Positions 61,736 through 64,000 of a stretch of 64,000 bases of DNA are shown one piece after another; positions within the stretch are counted from its first letter, which is position 1, and each line of letters begins with the position of its first letter. Position numbers and translations under genes: made by a program. The DNA comes from Stutzerimonas kunmingensis (lineage in GTDB: Bacteria > Pseudomonadota > Gammaproteobacteria > Pseudomonadales > Pseudomonadaceae): the NCBI RefSeq assembly GCF_014764705.1, contig NZ_JACXXG010000002.1:186001-250000 (forward strand). Reading direction: 5' to 3'. The notes below the pieces were generated by a model, which was not told the origin of the DNA, searched no databases, and saw only the letters and a program-made list of their open reading frames with translations.

Positions 61736-63958
61736 TCAGAACAGATCGATCGGGTCGACATCCAGGCTCCAGCGCACGGCACGACCGCCGGGCAGTTGTT
61801 CGAGCATCGGGACCCAGGCGCCCATCAGCCGGTGCAGGGTCGCCCGCGCGTTGCCCTGAAGCAGTAATTGCGCCCTGTAGCGGCCGGCACGCCGTTCCAT
61901 CGGTGCGGGAACCGGTCCGAGCAGGTCGACGCCGTTGAGCTGCAGCTGGTCGAGCAACTGTTCGGCGAGGTTGCAGGCGTCGTCGAGGAAGGCTTCGGCC
62001 TGGCCGGGCTTCTGTGCCTCGGCGCGCAGCAGCGCCAGATGGCTGAACGGCGGCAGGCCGGCCGCGCGGCGCTCGGACAGGGCCTGCTCGGCGAAGGCGA
62101 AATAACCCTGTTCGGTCAGCTGCACCAGCAGCGGATGGTCGGCCAGATGCGTCTGGATGATGACCTTGCCAGGCTCCTCTGCGCGCCCGGCGCGCCCGGC
62201 GACCTGGACAATCAGTTGGGCCATGCGCTCGCTGGCGCGGAAGTCGGCTGAGAACAGCCCGCCGTCGGCATCGAGAATCGCCACCAGCGTGACGCGCGGA
62301 AAATGGTGACCCTTGGCGAGCATCTGCGTGCCGACCAGCAGGCAGGGTTCGCCGCGGTTGATGGTGCCGATCATCTGCTCCATCGCGCCCTTGCGCGAGG
62401 TGCTGTCGCGGTCGATACGCAGCACCGGATGGTCGGGAAAGAGGATGCCCAGGCGCTCCTCGGCGCGTTCCGTTCCGGCGCCAACCGGGCGCAGATCCAC
62501 CTTGCCGCAGTCCGGACAGTTGCGCGGCGGTCGCTCAACGTGCCCGCAGTGGTGGCAGCGTAGTTCGTTGTGACGTTGATGCAGGGTCATCCGCGCGTCG
62601 CAGCGCGGACACTGGCTGAGCCAGCCGCAGTCATGGCAGAGCAGGGTGGGGGCGAAGCCACGTCGGTTGAGGTAGACCAAAACCTGCTGGCCGGCGCTGA
62701 GGGTCTGGCCGATGGCCTGTTGCAGCGGGCCGGATATGCCGGCGTCCAGCGGGCGACTCTTGACATCCAGGCGCAGGAAGCGCGGCGACTGTGCATTGCC
62801 GGCCCGTTGCGTCAGCTTGAGTAGCGCATAGCGGCCGCTGTGGGCGTTGTGAAGGCTTTCCAGCGAGGGCGTGGCCGAACCGAGCACAATCGGCAGGTTC
62901 TCCTGGCGCGCGCGCAGCAGGGCCAGGTCGCGGGCGTGGTAGCGCAAGCCTTCCTGCTGTTTATAAGAGGCGTCGTGCTCCTCGTCGATGATGATCAGGC
63001 CGGGATTCTTCATCGGCGTGAACAGGGCCGAACGGGTACCGATGATGATATCCGCCTCGCCATCGCGGGCGGCGAGCCAGGCATCGAGTCGTTCACGATC
63101 GTTGACGTTTGAGTGCAGCAGCGCGATCCGGGCGTTGAAGCGCTGTTCGAAGCGGGCAAGCGTCTGTGGCCCCAGGTTGATCTCGGGAATCAGCACCAGC
63201 GCCTGCTTGCCGGCTTCCAGTACGCGATGAATCAGATGCAGGTAGACCTCTGTCTTGCCGCTGCCGGTCACCCCCGCCAGCAGGAACGCCTGAAATCCTC
63301 CGAGGCCCGCGCTCACCGCCTCGAAGGCTGCGCGTTGCTGTGTATTCAAGGTGAGTTCGGCCTGTAACAGCCAGCCGCCACTGTGCCCGCGCGTCGGCCT
63401 GCTGCGGCGGGATTCGATACGCACCAGGCCCTTTTCCAGCAGCAGGTCGAGGCTGTCCTTGTTCAGCTGCAGTTTGCTGAGCAGCGCATGTGGCAAGCCG
63501 TGTGCGTGCTGGGCGATGGCCTTCAGCGCTTCGCGCTGCCTGGGAGCACGAACCAATCGCGGATCGTCAGGGCTCGCGCCTTCGGCTACGTGCCAGTAGC
63601 GCTCTTGTCGCGCTTCAGCGGGTTCGCCCTGACGCAGCAGTACCGGCAGTGCCCAGCTGAGGGTGTCGCCAAGGCTGTGCTGATAATACTGCGCGGTCCA
63701 CAGGCAAAGCTTGAATAGCGGGGCGGGCAGGGGTGGTTTGCTATCCAGCAGTTCCAGAGCCGGCTTGAGCTTTTCCGCCGGCACTTCGCTGTGGTCGCTC
63801 AGCTCGACCAGAATGCCGACCACTTCGCGTCGACCGAAGGGCACGCGCAGGCGTACGCCTGGTTGAAGAGCGGCGGGTGACACGCCAGCCGGCGGCAGGT
63901 AATCGAACAGGCGACGCAGGGGTGAGGGCAGCGCCAGGCGGAGGATGCTGGAAGACAC
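61736..63958 (-). CDS. priA: Primosomal protein N' (PriA helicase)
   Basis: 740-aa replication-restart helicase. Order: DNA-binding domain, Walker A GVTGSGKTEVYLH (about residue 232), DEEH (about 322), then the zinc-binding cysteines CHDCGWLSQCPRCD, CHHCGH and CPDCG, and helicase motifs (LLVGTQMLAKGHHF). GTG start at 63958. 115 bp upstream of argS on the same strand; the divergent gene beyond 64000 is not in the window. Confidence 0.95.
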   Translation of the reverse strand: MSSSILRLALPSPLRRLFDYLPPAGVSPAALQPGVRLRVPFGRREVVGILVELSDHSEVPAEKLKPALELLDSKPPLPAPLFKLCLWTAQYYQHSLGDTLSWALPVLLRQGEPAEARQERYWHVAEGASPDDPRLVRAPRQREALKAIAQHAHGLPHALLSKLQLNKDSLDLLLEKGLVRIESRRSRPTRGHSGGWLLQAELTLNTQQRAAFEAVSAGLGGFQAFLLAGVTGSGKTEVYLHLIHRVLEAGKQALVLIPEINLGPQTLARFEQRFNARIALLHSNVNDRERLDAWLAARDGEADIIIGTRSALFTPMKNPGLIIIDEEHDASYKQQEGLRYHARDLALLRARQENLPIVLGSATPSLESLHNAHSGRYALLKLTQRAGNAQSPRFLRLDVKSRPLDAGISGPLQQAIGQTLSAGQQVLVYLNRRGFAPTLLCHDCGWLSQCPRCDARMTLHQRHNELRCHHCGHVERPPRNCPDCGKVDLRPVGAGTERAEERLGILFPDHPVLRIDRDSTSRKGAMEQMIGTINRGEPCLLVGTQMLAKGHHFPRVTLVAILDADGGLFSADFRASERMAQLIVQVAGRAGRAEEPGKVIIQTHLADHPLLVQLTEQGYFAFAEQALSERRAAGLPPFSHLALLRAEAQKPGQAEAFLDDACNLAEQLLDQLQLNGVDLLGPVPAPMERRAGRYRAQLLLQGNARATLHRLMGAWVPMLEQLPGGRAVRWSLDVDPIDLF

Positions 63959-64000
63959 TCGATGATCCTTGGTGATGTGCGGCGATGGTAAACGATGACG

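Overview
The window is high-GC gammaproteobacterial chromosome, most likely a Stutzerimonas (Pseudomonas) stutzeri-type pseudomonad. The reasons are the gene content and order: algZ-algR-hemCDXY-dsbB-algQ-algP, cyaA-rnk-cyaY-lptM-lysA-dapF-DUF484-xerC, hemB-ppk-ppx-trxA-rho-ubiD and priA-argS. The glnK-amtB-amtB triple, an NnrS protein and SutA point the same way. It is almost entirely core genome. I see no IS element, prophage, integron, CRISPR array, tRNA or rRNA. The strain assignment rests on remembered family and synteny knowledge, not on a search.

Layout: 1-6 kb holds a GAPDH coupled to a folate cyclodeaminase-family protein, then an Fe-alcohol dehydrogenase / CoA-acylating semialdehyde dehydrogenase / IclR cassette, then a TrhA/hemolysin III membrane protein. 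6-14 kb holds Rep helicase, a GGDEF-EAL protein, a BCCT transporter (BetT type), ComM and UbiK. 14-18.5 kb is the nitrogen block: a sigma54/NtrC-type control region, glnK and two divergent amtB genes, then YjbQ and SutA. 18.5-27 kb holds the minus-strand lptM-lysA-dapF-DUF484-xerC-yigB operon, divergent cyaY and rnk, and a class I adenylate cyclase. 27-32.4 kb holds three poorly known small proteins, NnrS, a GNAT, a P-loop protein and argH. 32.6-41 kb is the alginate-regulator / haem block. 41-48.6 kb holds an ABC-F ATPase, MscS, TerC, LysE, a YaiI-type protein, a frameshifted MHYT-GGDEF-EAL gene and a hot-dog thioesterase. 48.7-64 kb holds elbB, hemB, ppk, ppx, trxA, rho, ubiD, a ferredoxin-reductase, a SPOR protein, argS and priA.

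How the genes connect: glnK/amtB1/amtB2 form a nitrogen-status module; hemC, hemD and hemB cover early tetrapyrrole synthesis; algZ/algR/algQ/algP form a regulatory cluster; ppk/ppx make and degrade polyphosphate; lysA/dapF complete lysine and provide meso-DAP; the two c-di-GMP proteins give signalling outputs, one of which looks broken.

No clearly novel multi-gene system is visible. The points most worth a second look are two copies of an identical-architecture palindrome in front of the Fe-ADH operon, the cassette they may control, the single-base frameshift splitting the MHYT-GGDEF-EAL gene, the perfect 12-bp hairpin between the two amtB genes, and the pairing of ubiD with a Fre-like ferredoxin reductase.
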